This document shows positions 49,301 to 62,050 of a stretch of 64,000 nt of DNA, piece by piece; position 1 is the first letter of the stretch; every line of letters begins with the position of its first letter. A program made the translations under genes and the position numbers. The notes under the pieces were generated by a model that did no database searches, had not been told where the DNA came from, and worked only from the letters and a program-made list of their open reading frames with translations. The stretch is taken from contig NMRA01000107.1 of NCBI GenBank assembly GCA_002633005.1, positions 103,492 through 167,491 of the forward strand, written 5' to 3'. Source of the stretch: Phoronis australis (taxonomy: Eukaryota; Phoronida; Phoronidae).

Positions 49301-52300
49301 ACGACACTCACACACTAACACTTACACTGACATCGTTATGAGTTACCTTACCTGCACACAACAGAAACACACTTGCAGAAAGTCAATGGGACAATGCCCA
49401 ACCATTTCACTGAAGGCCACGTAGTCCAAGCCAAAGTTCTGCAATAACAACAGAATCAAATGTAGAATATGAAACTGTAGTTATAAAGAGGAAACTTAAT
49501 ACACATGGAAGAAAGAAACTTCCAAGAATATCATAATTGAAGCTACTAAAATTAGTGATATGTGATGTAATTTTGACAAGACCACACAAATGAAGACGTA
49601 AATATTCAGTGAAAAATTTTGCACATTCTGATTTTCAACAGCCAAGGATACGAAAACAACTAAGAACATGTGAACTCTAATGGTGCAGAAACAAGGCTAC
49701 AAAATTAATTAAAGTGCTTGACAGATATTGTAGCATTGTGGGTAAATACAGTGAGATTCAATTGTCGCTTTTTAATCTGGGATGGTCCTATTCAGATGAC
49801 CTGTTTGTTTCATCAACAACAGTCACCATCTTTGCATCTTTCATTATGGAGCACAACATGTTTTCATCTACATGTGAGTGGTTTCCTTGTTTTGGCGAGC
49901 TAATTTCCCCATTTACTGACCTAAGAATTTTGCAAGATTGCATTTGGCAAGTTGATGATAGGCTACCAGTGTCAAGACATGAAACATATGTGAGACCTAG
50001 CTATTGGCTAACACACCAAAGACATCCTAACACCTTACAATATCACAAATAGTATTGAGTGCAGTGGAGATTACTTGCCCCAGACATACCAGGCATGATA
50101 CTGTTAGATACAGTTTGAATTGCTTTTTGACAATGACTTGATACCTAGGTAGTAGATCAGGGCCGACCTCACACCAAGCCATGATCTCGGATTGTATTAC
50201 AGGTTAACTTACCTGAGACCTAGGTAGTAGATCAGGGTCAACCTCACAATAAGACACGATCTCACACAGTACTACAGGTTAACTTACCTGAGACCTAGGT
50301 AGTAGATCAGGGTCAACCTCACAATAAGACACGATCACACACAGTACTACAGGTTAACTTACCTGAGACCTAGGTAGAACGTCAGGGTCAGCCTCACATC
50401 TTGCAATGATCTCGCACAGTATTATACCATAGGAGAAGACATCCGCCTGAGAACAGAAGAAAAGGGGTGACGGCCACTTCAGTGATAATAAATGCCTGTG
50501 AATGGTAATTTACTGGTAAAACAATGGGGGGGGGTATGACAAATTGTTTACTTATGACATCAGTACTAGCGAGTGACAGTAATCGAATCAGCTGCTGCTT
50601 ATATAAAGCTCCACGAAGATACAACTACTTTGCACAAAGGATACCAAACAAAACAATTTATTTCAATGTCTCACTAAGATCTACATCACTTTTTCTCATT
50701 TTGGAAACTTCATGAATTGAAGCAGAGGGCACAAAATGTTCCACTAATATACAAAAAGAAAACAGCCTCAAGTTGTCACTAACTTAAATTAGAGGCATAT
50801 TTGGGCTAGGAAAACTGACAGTTAGTTAATGCTAGAGATTAGGCCCAACAGTTGGCTAGTCACAACCGGTCATTTGGTCACTTCATGTACAGAGTGTGCT
50901 CTCAAGCACTTAGAGCTTGTTAGTTCTTTCACAGCTCACAAACCACTTCTCACTTGAGCCAGGGAAATTGAGAGCAGTTTTACTTGGAAGTATGATTGTG
51001 ATTCCAAAGTAAGGTTTTGGTGTGACAGGAGTTTATAGCAGCTTATGATTAAGTGAGACCTCACTAAAAGGTCCGTGTATTAGCCAAATATCTACAAATT
51101 AAACTATAAATTTTGAGTAGGTAAAAGTACATTAATTACTGCTGAAAACTGAAAGCCTGTAGAATTTGACTTTTTATCAATCTGCTATTAACAGTCACTT
51201 GACCATACCTGTTTATAGTAAAATTTAACACAAAAATGACGTTTTACTGATAGCAAAACAACGGTATCAGTAACACCACCAAATTTCCATTAAAATATAA
51301 ATCTTCAAGATAAAATCTCAAAAAGCTGTTACAATTTCTTAAATTATCCTTTCGTTCTCGTTTTGTTAAAAAATCGTACAATCTGATTTAATAATACCTC
51401 GTCATACAAAAGTGTAACATTTTAAAATCAATTCATATCAGTTTTTGGAGAACGTTGAGTAGATTTTGAAGTTTTCTGTGGTACCACACAGCATTAAAAA
51501 GTCCTACTTCAGAATTTGATTTATTCTACAAACAACTCTGGCAACAGAAACACAAGCGTTCAAGAGTAATAGTTATATGCACCAGGTTGTCAGCATACAA
51601 TTATCTGCAGTTAACCAACACTTACCTTCTCATTATAAATAGTAGCATTCAAACACTCTGGAGCCATCCAGTAGGGGGAACCAACTATTGAAAGTCTGCA
51701 CGACTTCTCACTGAAAAATAGACAGAAATTTTGGTTTCAAAACTGAGAATGCCTCTTTAAGCAACTTAAAATCATTTATTTGTTTTGTTCAGGGCAGACC
51801 AGTATGTTGTGCCTAAGTATAAATTATACATGGCACTAAAATTGTAGCCAACAGAACAATGCAATATATTAATTTTGTGAACACTCTTACATATCTAAAC
51901 TTTTGAATCTGCAAAACTGGTGTTCCAAATTCACACAACTGGTTTGCTTGACATAAATTCCTGTGTGTCGTATCATAATTTATATTATCATTAATGGGAA
52001 ACCTATCTTGATCATTCACCACTGCTCAGTGATAAGAAATCATCATTATTTATCAAGATTGATGATAAACTTTGCAAGAAAAACTTATAACAACCGTTAA
52101 TATCATATCAACACATATATGTCAATTCACATAAATGGTTGATATGCGTTCATATAAAAACCCTTTACGATTAAGTATGATCAGCGTGTATAATTTTGCT
52201 ACAAATACATAATCTTTATGAATAATTCTACATTAGTCCCTGGAAAAATGGATGAGTGTCTAGGGATCAATAAACATCCAAACAAAGAAGACAATGTAAA

Positions 52301-55300
52301 TTAATAACCTGATAACACATACAATTCTTTGGTCAAACAAAGAAGACAATAAGCTTTATTATTGATCACACCATCTGGCAGACAATATGTGCTGGACACA
52401 TTTTAAAAGAACAAATTACACAGAAGGACAAGGGAGCACAGCTCAATTAACAGACACCAGTCACTTTGATTTGTAGCTGTACTACCTAAAACAAATCTAT
52501 TCTGTGTAAACTGGCAAACATTCCTTCCGGCTGAGATTTGAGAGAAATAATATAATTAGCACAATTGTGTGTACCACTGAATCATGATAAACTTAAACAT
52601 AGTACTTAAACAGCTCCTTTGTGGGCAAGTCTTAGAAAAGATCAACAAAGAGCCATAAATAATACAATAATTATGGTATTAACATTTCAGTCTCTCTAGT
52701 TTCAAGATCCATATTTGGATTTTCTGTAACTTTTATTTGGACCCATTTTAGAGTCAGTTGACCCTAAATATTGCCCCAATTTTAAATGTGTTGCTTATTC
52801 TTGTAATAATAAGCAAATTATGGGAATTCCATTATGCAATTACATGAAGCCAAGGTCAAAAGTATCATTTGACTTGTGGCACATCGTCAACCTCTCGGGG
52901 TCTGCGGCGAACTTCTGGATAACACGGTGTTATACATCTGTCACAAAAAGTGCTAAAAAGTTTAGTAACATCATAAGTTTTCAATGAAAATCAAAATAAT
53001 TTCAGAATCTGTTTCAACTTGTTACTCAATACTATTAACAAAAATTTTGAATCCCAGGGAATATTTGCCAAGTCAGAAATCACATGACAAACATTAAATT
53101 TGTACGTCCATCGAATCCATCCGTCACAGCTAATAAAAAATACACCTAGTTGTTTTCTATTTTGCAAACTTGCACAAGACCAAATTTATCTCACACTTAT
53201 TAAGAATCTAAAACAATATAATACTAATGAGACAAAGATAAATTCTTGTCAAGGAATCGGTAACTATTTAAAGAAAATGTGATTTACTTTCTCGGTAGAA
53301 AGAATTAGCATAAAAGATGTGCTTTACAGTGTATTCTAGTGATTCTCAGTAAAAGTGAACTAAAATTGGAAGGACCACATTCCAATGTAAATAACACAAC
53401 ATATATGTCAATGAACTGTTCTTGAGTTGCTGTTTCATGTTTGTAAAAATATCGTTGGTTTTTAGAAAATAACAGAAGCAAAAAATATTCGTTCAAAAAA
53501 TCCTGATTGCTACTGATTTTTTAAACTCAATATCAATCAGGGTTTTGTTATTATAAAAAATAACAAAACCCTGAAATTTTCGAAAAACAAGAAGACTGAT
53601 GTCCCAATCTTTTTCAAGAAATACACGTTTGAGATAACGTTAGTTAGCCTGAGCAAGTGCTTTTTTTCATACAACAGTCGCAGCTAACACAAGCCTCAAA
53701 TTTGGTTGCAAAATTGAGTGGCCAAAGTCCCCACAGAAAATGTGCAATGTTTCAGCACAATCCATCATCAGCTGAATACAGAGAAATGAATGGTATTATT
53801 TATGATTAAGTCCATTTCAGCAACCCCATAGGCCGCTAGGAGGACAAAAGCTGCTCTTTAGTTTTAATATAACCGAGTGTCAACAACTTTGTATGTCTTA
53901 TGGGTGTGTACGTACCAACAACTTTGCACCAGTCATAACAAAATTGCACAAATATGCATTTGAATGTGAATTACGCGGATGAACGGTTATGACTAAATCT
54001 GCCTGACACATACATGTATATCCTGAATGTTCATCTATTCTCATCACCAATGACTTCCTGAACCACTTTGAGGTAGTGATGTAGTAACATGTCTAAAATC
54101 TCTTGGCCTATTTACATCATCCTTTAGCCTATCTGGTTGGTGTAAATAGGCCAAGAGATTTTAGACATGATGTTGCCAGCATCAAGTATTTAAGTGAATA
54201 ACGCAGCACGACTGCAACCCATATAACCCTCTCCAGACTGAGATATTTCTGCTCAATATTGTTTTGCTTAACAAGTAAGTCATGGTTTTATAGTTAAAAG
54301 CCTCGATATAATGTTTCGCTTTCTGGGCTAAATATTGTCATTTACTTGTGAAGCAATAAAAAAATTATTAGACTTGATTACACAATTATTCCAACATTAT
54401 CAATTATTCCCAGTTCAACTACTCACAGTGGGTCAGGTATCTTAGCAACCAAACCAAAGTCCCCGACGATGGCTTCCAAGTTACCATCACTGTGCCGTCT
54501 GATGAGAATATTCTGTAACAAGAGCAGTGTAAAGGGTTGAAATGTGTCTGCCATTGTAACAAACAGGAACGTTTCTACTGTTAGGGGTGTATATGAGTAT
54601 TATCATAGATTAAAAATTCATAGATGCCTCTCGCCATTATGAGAACTTGTTCCACACACTTTGCAGTGCCATCTGGTTTTAAATTGGGTCAGTGCTTAAA
54701 TCCGAAACTAATGCTATACAAACGAGATATAAGAAAATCCATATCGACAGGATTTCCGTATATAAATCCGAAATGTATATTTGGTACATGGAATTTTTGA
54801 ACCAAAAGTCAAATACAAAAAATAATGATTGTGTCCTGGTATACATTTGGCAGTGCTGCATATATGCCAACAGCTCATGAAAGCAGTGTTTCGTAACCCT
54901 GTAGACTGTAAGTAAGCAATCCATTGTCTGTGGACACCACAGGTGTAAAGGTGATGGCTCTGCAATGGAACAACTCAACTGATTTACATTTTGAGCCATT
55001 GAAAGAAGTATACTAGAATGATTGGAAACAGTTACCTATGAACAATAGAGAAATAATTTGTTGTTTTGTTCTAAATATAAACATTATAGATCAGCTGGCT
55101 AAATACGTTGCTTCCTTAACCACAAGAAAAAAATGGCTGCAGATGGACAATTTTTAAAACCTGGCAAAGTAAATTGCACTTGTAATAGAATTGAATTTGA
55201 CTTAAATGCAAGAGTGAATGACTAAAAATAACAGAAAGGAACTGTTTATTGGCAGTTGAATCTGAACCTGTTGGTCTTTCTTATTTTCAGCATGTTTTCA

Positions 55301-56709
55301 GTTGACAAAATACATAGGGGGTCACCAGGCCTATACTGTAATATCGACACCTCACAAACACTAGACCCACTCAGGAACAAATGGTGAATATGTAAACTTA
55401 TGTTACTTACTTTTGAAGTGAGATCACGGTGAAACAAGCCCTTAGAGTGAAAGTAGGCCATGCCCTCAGCGATGTTGAGAGCGAGTTTAAGTCGGACATG
55501 CCACGAAAGTTCTTGTTCTTTATCAGTCAAGAGCTCTCCAAGATTACCACCATTAATGTACTGCAAAGTGAAGAGTCTCATTGACAATACATTGTCTAAT
55601 ATATGCGTCTACACAGCTCAGAGGTTCAATTTGTTACTACACAGGGGGGGGGGGGTTAGTTTGAACTGCAAGCTGTGTTTTCTAAGCATGAGTGACAGAT
55701 GAGTACACACCAGGGTGTATATTCAGAGTTCGTGTACATAGAAACTCCAGCAATAACTTTGAAAAAAAGGAACATGTTGAATTAATATGGCATAAAATGT
55801 CAGATGTGAAAGCAAGGGTGTGTTACTTAACTAATTCAAAATAAATGAGAACATGACTTTTTGTCTTATATATATCACATACAATCTATTGAACGAATTC
55901 ATATGAAACTTGTGCAAAGTCATACTAATATCGTACGGTAAAAATTCTCAAATTTGTGATGATAAAATTTTGCTCAAGGTGGAAGCTTGTCTAAATTCTA
56001 GAAATAGGCAAGTGACTGTCCAAAATTCAAGAATCACTGGAAAGATGTCAAAATTACCTATTCTGTAGATTGAAAACACACTGTGCGAAATTTGAGAAAT
56101 ATGGTGAATTCCAAAATCACTCTTGTCCCAAATTCCAGACTCAAGAAAATGCAATTTTTCCAGAAGTTTCCGTGTCCCAAATTCTAGTAACTGTCCCCGA
56201 TTGGAGAATTTTTACCGTAATCCTGACTCCAAAAGAAAGCATGCAAGAAGACTGGGACTCATACACATTGAACAAGCTTAACTTTTGGACGTAGTCACTA
56301 AACAGCCCAACCCACAACAATCTAAAACCTTAACCCAACTACATGTTCATCAACAATTACTGTCTTCAGACAGGTGAACTAAACAGGAGCTGATAACTTG
56401 CCTCAGTCAGGGCATGCAGTTGGCCCTCATGCACACAAACACCTTTAAACCTGAAAGAAGAAAATAGAGTTGGAAAAAGAGCTGAACAGACACACAGTTC
56501 TGAATCAAGGATGTAGTCAATCATTTGTTAATTATTACATCTGAAACTAACTTAGAACACTGCAAAGTAAAATGGTTTATGTCTTAATGCTCAGGAACTT
56601 CCAACGCCCTCTGGTGTTGTGTGAGGTATGCTGGTATTTAGAATTTTTAAATATCTATTGGTAACAAATAGTAAACAATAAATGAACAAGACACAAAAAA
56701 AAAACCCCA

Positions 56710-56766
<57 letters not shown>

Positions 56767-57439
56767 CACATGTCACTGTATTGTTAAAGTTATTTGTGAT
56801 AACTGCATTAAATGTTTGTCCTTGTTCTTTTAATGTAAATCTACTTGTCTCTGTACAATCGCAGAAATTTTTTTTTAAAGTTTCGGGCTGTTTTCTCCGA
56901 CTGGGCTGCTGGGATTACAGAATTTCTACACAATATGCCATAAAATACCACTAATTTATGACCGAATATGACCTGCAAGTGGAATTTTATTTTATCACTT
57001 TTTTCATGAAACGTGTAGCACCAAATTAAATGTTGAAGACTTGTAGCTCAACTACCATCAGACAAGGCTTTAAAAAACTGTAGAGAATCACAATAACATT
57101 AGAAGCCCATGATAAATAAAAAGGGTCAATTTTGCCAATTATTTTATCCGAAATTGGTGAGAATTTTACGTACAATAAAAGGACTTCCACTCACCACAGT
57201 TAACAAAATAGTAGAATGTTAAGTGGAATAAGTGGACCAACAATACTTTTTTACATCTTTCAGCATTTTTTGAGAAATGAATTTACACCCTTAATTAATG
57301 TTACACAATGTACCTACTTGAGGATGTAAGGGTGTTCCAGTTTGTTCATCAGCTGCACCTCTCTTAACATGTTAGTTCTGTTGCTCTGTGAAGTATTCAT
57401 CTTTAGCACCATAACAGCACCCGTAGACTTGTGAGTTAC
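46389..57439 (-). CDS. TESK: Testis-specific-kinase (TESK) type protein kinase, 3' nine exons
   Basis: Exons in transcript order: 57439-57318, 56450-56402, 55560-55411, 54512-54427, 51710-51626, 50446-50363, 49438-49352, 48368-48194, 47440-46389. Phases join exactly to give 629 codons plus TAA. Kinase motifs follow in order: VMVLKMN (the ATP lysine), LREVQLM (helix C Glu), HRDLTSKN (catalytic loop), [26 protein letters not shown] and [14 protein letters not shown] and the activation-loop phrase separate TESK from LIM kinases, which have DLNSHN. About 350 residues after the kinase are Ser/Pro-rich, as in TESK proteins. The glycine-rich loop exon was not found and should lie beyond 57440. Known TESKs phosphorylate cofilin and act on actin. 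The intron after 56402 has a GC donor (GCAAGT); the others are GT-AG. No lesion is visible. Confidence 0.93.
50129..50353 (-). repeat. Three 75-bp tandem copies of the end of a TESK kinase exon with its splice donor
   Basis: Units start at 50129, 50204 and 50279. A fourth, starting at 50354, is the real exon end. Period is 75 bp. The two inner copies encode [18 protein letters not shown] in frame, against [18 protein letters not shown] in the exon, and keep the donor gtaagtta. The outermost copy has lost the donor. All lie just downstream of the exon on the minus strand, inside the following intron. Each copy begins after acctgtag, which looks like a splice acceptor, so inclusion of 25-codon units is conceivable but not shown. 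Confidence 0.85.
53537..53574. repeat. Perfect 16-bp inverted repeat
   Basis: tcagggttttgttatt, a six-base spacer, then aataacaaaaccctga. In the TESK intron between 51711 and 54426. Confidence 0.85.
54088..54169. repeat. Perfect 29-bp hairpin in a TESK intron
   Basis: Arms 54088-54116 and 54141-54169 are exact complements (outer ends catgtctaaaatctcttgg and ccaagagattttagacatg), with a 24-base loop. The absence of any mismatch implies a recent origin or maintenance. It could be a small foldback insertion or a hairpin RNA precursor. Nothing else identifies it. Confidence 0.85.
56709..56765. repeat. (CA)n microsatellite
   Basis: About 28 dinucleotide units within the TESK intron between 56451 and 57317. 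Confidence 0.95.
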
Positions 57440-58620
57440 CTGTAACCATTAACAATTTACTAAAGACACAGTAGACTTGTGCGTTACCAGCAACCATTAA
57501 CAAACCAATAAAGAAACAGCGACTATGTTGTCTTCAGGCAACTATCGCACTCCTGTTTTTCTATAAAAATTGTTTTTGCCATTTTGCTGTACAACCAAGT
57601 ATGGCAAATCAGGTGGAATGCTTCAACATCTTATGGTAATCCCCAACTTTATCAACTATGAAACCTGAACATGATTGCATATACGCGAAGTAAAAGGCAA
57701 TACATTATTTTATTACAAAATACACCAAAAGAAACTTGGTTTCATGTTTCGTTTTTGCTAAAATGACTATATTTATACATAAGAGGGTTCTAGTGAAATT
57801 TAAAACGGGTGTTTTGTGCAATGGGCCCCGACCTATGTGGCCTGCGCAAATCTGGTGTTTATTATAATCTACTGTGTTCTCACCAGCAAAAAGTTGAGAA
57901 AGCCAGTGATGAAACCCATCACCTGCCAGTGTTCCTGGATAAACTCAAATGGTTCTGTCAGTGTTACTAGATACACTCAGACTGTTATACTATATTAAGA
58001 TATGATGGCAGCACATGTCACGGATCAACACAAGATGAGACTTTTTGCAGAAAAACACGGCAATTAGTTGGAAGAGCTGAAAAACACCGAGAGGCAAATA
58101 ACACCTGTGGAGATTCTCAGACAGACTGAAAGTCGTAATCATGGCAACAGAACATAAGTAAAAAATCATCTGGTGGAAAATCTTCTACTTGGTTCCATGA
58201 CTTTCTACAAATGCTCTCTGACTTATTACAGCACTTCAATTTGGGATGCAAAAATTTCCCTAAAATTGCCATATTCTAGTTTTCAGTGGCTTACCACATT
58301 GTTGCAAATGCTCAAAATATATGTTGTTTGGTAATAGCTACGTCATACACGCTAAAAGCAAAGTAAAGTTCCCTAGAAAGCAAAGTAAATTTCCCAGAAA
58401 AGTCATTTTTGCTGAGAAATTTGACAAAATGAAATTTCACTTGTCCACCACATTGTGAGCCAAAATGAAGAATTTTGACCATATTATTACTTTTCATCAT
58501 TATCAAATGACTTTGAGAGAGCATGGAGCTATAAACTGTTCATACCCTCATGCTGACCACTGCTATAGTAACACCACACGAATTCTTTTTAAAAAATATT
58601 TTTGAAGTACTATAGAACTC

Positions 58621-58680
58621 ATTGTGATTCAAACCCCAAACTTCTTGTTTGCAATTCACTACTTTACTACTGCGCCACAA
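58621..58680 (-). repeat. tRNA-like SINE sequence
   Basis: The minus strand reads tggcgcagtagtaaagtag (A-box type) and ggggtttgaatcac (B-box type) about 25 bases later. Looks like a SINE head rather than a working tRNA. Confidence 0.45.
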
Positions 58681-61600
58681 GCACATCACCAAACTCGCAA
58701 GTCTTGCCTTTTTATGTCATCCAGATTCTGACGTCATACCGGTAATTTGTTTACCCTAAATATAACTGCGAACCTGCATCAAAGAATCACAATTCCCACC
58801 ATCACCCTATTGTACAAAAGGTGAGTTTTCAAATGTTAAAAAAGGTCAGTGACCTTCATTATGCAGTCACCATTTGCTTTCATGCATGTATGCTTCACCT
58901 ACTGATAGGCAGCTTGCAATTGCATTGATATAACCAAATTATTTATGCATTAAAAATGACCGTTGTATGAGCACAAAACATATTTTTTTCAAAATATAAT
59001 TAATTGTTCCTGTGTCCACTCCGAAGATCTCCTTGAAGCTTTTCAAAATATTTTCCACAAAGTTTTGGGTAAAAAACTAGTAGCTGTCTGACTGAACAGT
59101 GACTGACATATGTGACTGAAAGCCCAAACATAGCCTCCTTCCATGAATTAATAGGAGGATGTAATCATATAGCGAAACTATTTTTAACATTCATACTTGG
59201 TAAACATGTCCGTTTTCCTTCCTCACTCTGCCTCGACCATTATCATACATTAAGAGTCTGAAAACCAGCATACTGACCTTTGCGTAAGTCAATAACTGTA
59301 TAATATTCAATAGGCAGCCTAAAACATATCGCAAGAACTCATGCAGGACTCAGATATATTCCAACTGATACAACATACAGAATAGAAGACTGGATTGAAA
59401 ACTTATTTCAGTCGATAGATGAAGCTTTGCTTTAAATTTCAACGATTTTGAGTGAAACCGATTCCAAAAACTTGATGTTTCCCATTTTTCAAAGGCCCAT
59501 AATTTGTCAAGACATTGTCTTGTGTTGACTACAAGAACGGTACAGAACATAAAAACTGACAAAGATTTATACTATACTCGGTATCCGGTATCCGTTATGA
59601 AAAATCATATCAACTTTCACTTGTCTACCTTATTGTGTGATAATTTGGTAAGATTTTACCATATTTTTAAAACATGTTGATGAAGCTTCTGCAGGACAGG
59701 ATTACAACCTTCTTGTACACTTCCGAAGCTACACTGAAATCCAGTGTTCGAGTTGAAATTACAAAACAACCACGGAGATATGTTGAATAAACGGAATGAA
59801 CATTCTGAGGGGTAAGTTGCTAACACCTTTCACAAAAACAACACCCATTGTCATCAAACCAGTTTGACACAGTGCTATCTCAATGTGTCAACAGGGCACT
59901 TTCAACAGGACTTACAATAGTTGCAAGGTCAATTAGTCTTATCAAGGAGAAGCACACATAAAACTCCACATGACAACATAGCCACTCATCAGGAGTTGTC
60001 TGGAAGTTAACTGGAATTTGCAAAATGCCTATTTGCATGGTTTTGTTTTTAAAGTTGAAAGCACCCACTTTTGAATTACACTTCCGGTATGAAAATTTGG
60101 GGGAATAATCCTGAGTAGTTTTCAACCAATTTTTTTCCAGGCCGGAAAGATTTCTGCATTGGGACATGAATTTGCCAAGATTTTGAGTTCCATCAAAGTT
60201 GCTGGATTAACACAGAGACAAATTATTCATGACCAAAATGCTTTGTTGGTTCAATTAAAATTCCTAACATTTATTGTATCATAAAACCAATGGTATTGTC
60301 GCAGCATGCATTGTGCTGCACTGACTGTGTAGTGTCAGTGTCTTCCAGTAGGGGGCGACATAACTTTTCAGTATTCATGAATGCTTTGGAGACATAACCC
60401 TTCGTGAAATTACACCCCCTAGTGACGTACGACCTTATTTACAAGCCTCTGCATTCATCCAAATACCTACAAAACTACAAAGTTTAGTCCAGAGTATAAA
60501 TTATTTTCTGAAAGTGGACAGCCAGTAGAATTAATGCTTTTTGCTTCATACAATTCTTCTGTTGATTAGGTCACATGGCCATGTCTGTTTAGTGAATTTT
60601 TTAAAAAAGAAAGGTAAATTCATAGCAAAAATAGTATCAATAATACAACTAAATTTTGTATCATACAATTTCATGACAAGCTCTTAGAAATTCTGTAACA
60701 GTATTCTTACTTGTCACTTTGTTTTCAGGAACTTTTGAGTTTCTTTCATAAAAATCATCAATCCTATATTTGGACCATTTTGAGAACAATCCCCAGTAGT
60801 GTTTTGGAAAACAAGTTGCATAAACCACACAGCAATTCTCCTATGAATTAGTACACTCACTCCATTTAGCATTCCAAAAATTTATTTGGAAAATAATATT
60901 TTGTACTTTGCTTCGCAGGAAGCTACTTGGTGAGAATTTGCTGCTTCACCTAATTCACAAGTGTCAGTTATGCACTTCTGAAAATGTTCATGTAGAACCC
61001 TGTAATTATTTCTAGTAAATACACACCTTTTTACTGTATAAAGTAGGTCTGACCATTGTATATTTACTACTTAATTCATCCATTTACACAAGATGTCTAC
61101 TATTGTTTACATGTGATGAAAGGGGGTAATCTGGATGTGTGTGTGTCACTGATTCATTTACCTACTCAAGAGGATGTTTTACCAATACTGGAATAAGATA
61201 AACTATAATTACTGTTAATTGGAACACATTTGGCAACCCAGAGGGAATATGTTGTTAAATTTGCATACAGGCAGTTGTTTACCCTACTGAGTTTATCTTG
61301 CACACTAGTCAACTATAAAGTCAGTACATTCAGATTATTTGGCACACACCAATTATCTGGAAAACACTTTTATTTATTTATTTTGTGCAAAACAAGTGGA
61401 GAATAACTGTTAATCTGAAAATTTCACTTGAACTCAATTAGGCATTTCTGACATTATAATCTTCCAAAGCTGACCAAATTTGGACATTTTGCTAGGCTCC
61501 TACAGCAGCGCCCTCTATGGCAGCCATTATTTAGGTTCGTGCTTTGTAACTGAAGCCTGCTTCATGTAGACAAAGGGTCTTTGACCACTACACTATACAA

Positions 61601-61689
61601 CAGATTATTTCATATAAGGTACCATGCTTTTGGCGTGTCCAAGACCTCAATGAGTGCATCAGGAAATGTAGAAAGTAACCACTCGTTGT

Positions 61690-62050
61690 AAATAAGGTAC
61701 ATGGGAAAAATTACACCCTCAGTGTAAGTGAAGTAAATATGTAAAAACTACCCCACTATAAATAAGGTACGTACTACCCCACTATAAATAAGGTACGTAC
61801 TACCCCACTATAAATAAGGTACGTACCAGGTAAACACTATCCCCTTAGTGTAAATAAGGTACATGGGAAAAACTACACCTCGGTGTAAATAAGGCACACA
61901 GGCAAAAATTACCCCCTCATAGTATATAAGGTAACACAGGTAAAAACTACCCGCTCACACACAAAGGTAGAATCCCTTCCCTGCAAGTATGGCACACAGG
62001 TAAAAACCACCCTCACTGTATAGATAGGTACGTAAAACTAATCCATTCTC
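61690..62050. repeat. Minisatellite of ctataaataaggtacgtacta-type units
   Basis: Three almost identical 26-bp units (accccactataaataaggta plus cgtact, 61750-61825) lie within a longer series of diverged units of about 45-50 bp that end in ggtac or ggcaca followed by gggaaaaa or aggtaaaa and acc(c). Confidence 0.8.

Noticed and set aside
56682-56954. ORF rich in Thr-His
   Set aside because: Product of the (CA)n microsatellite.
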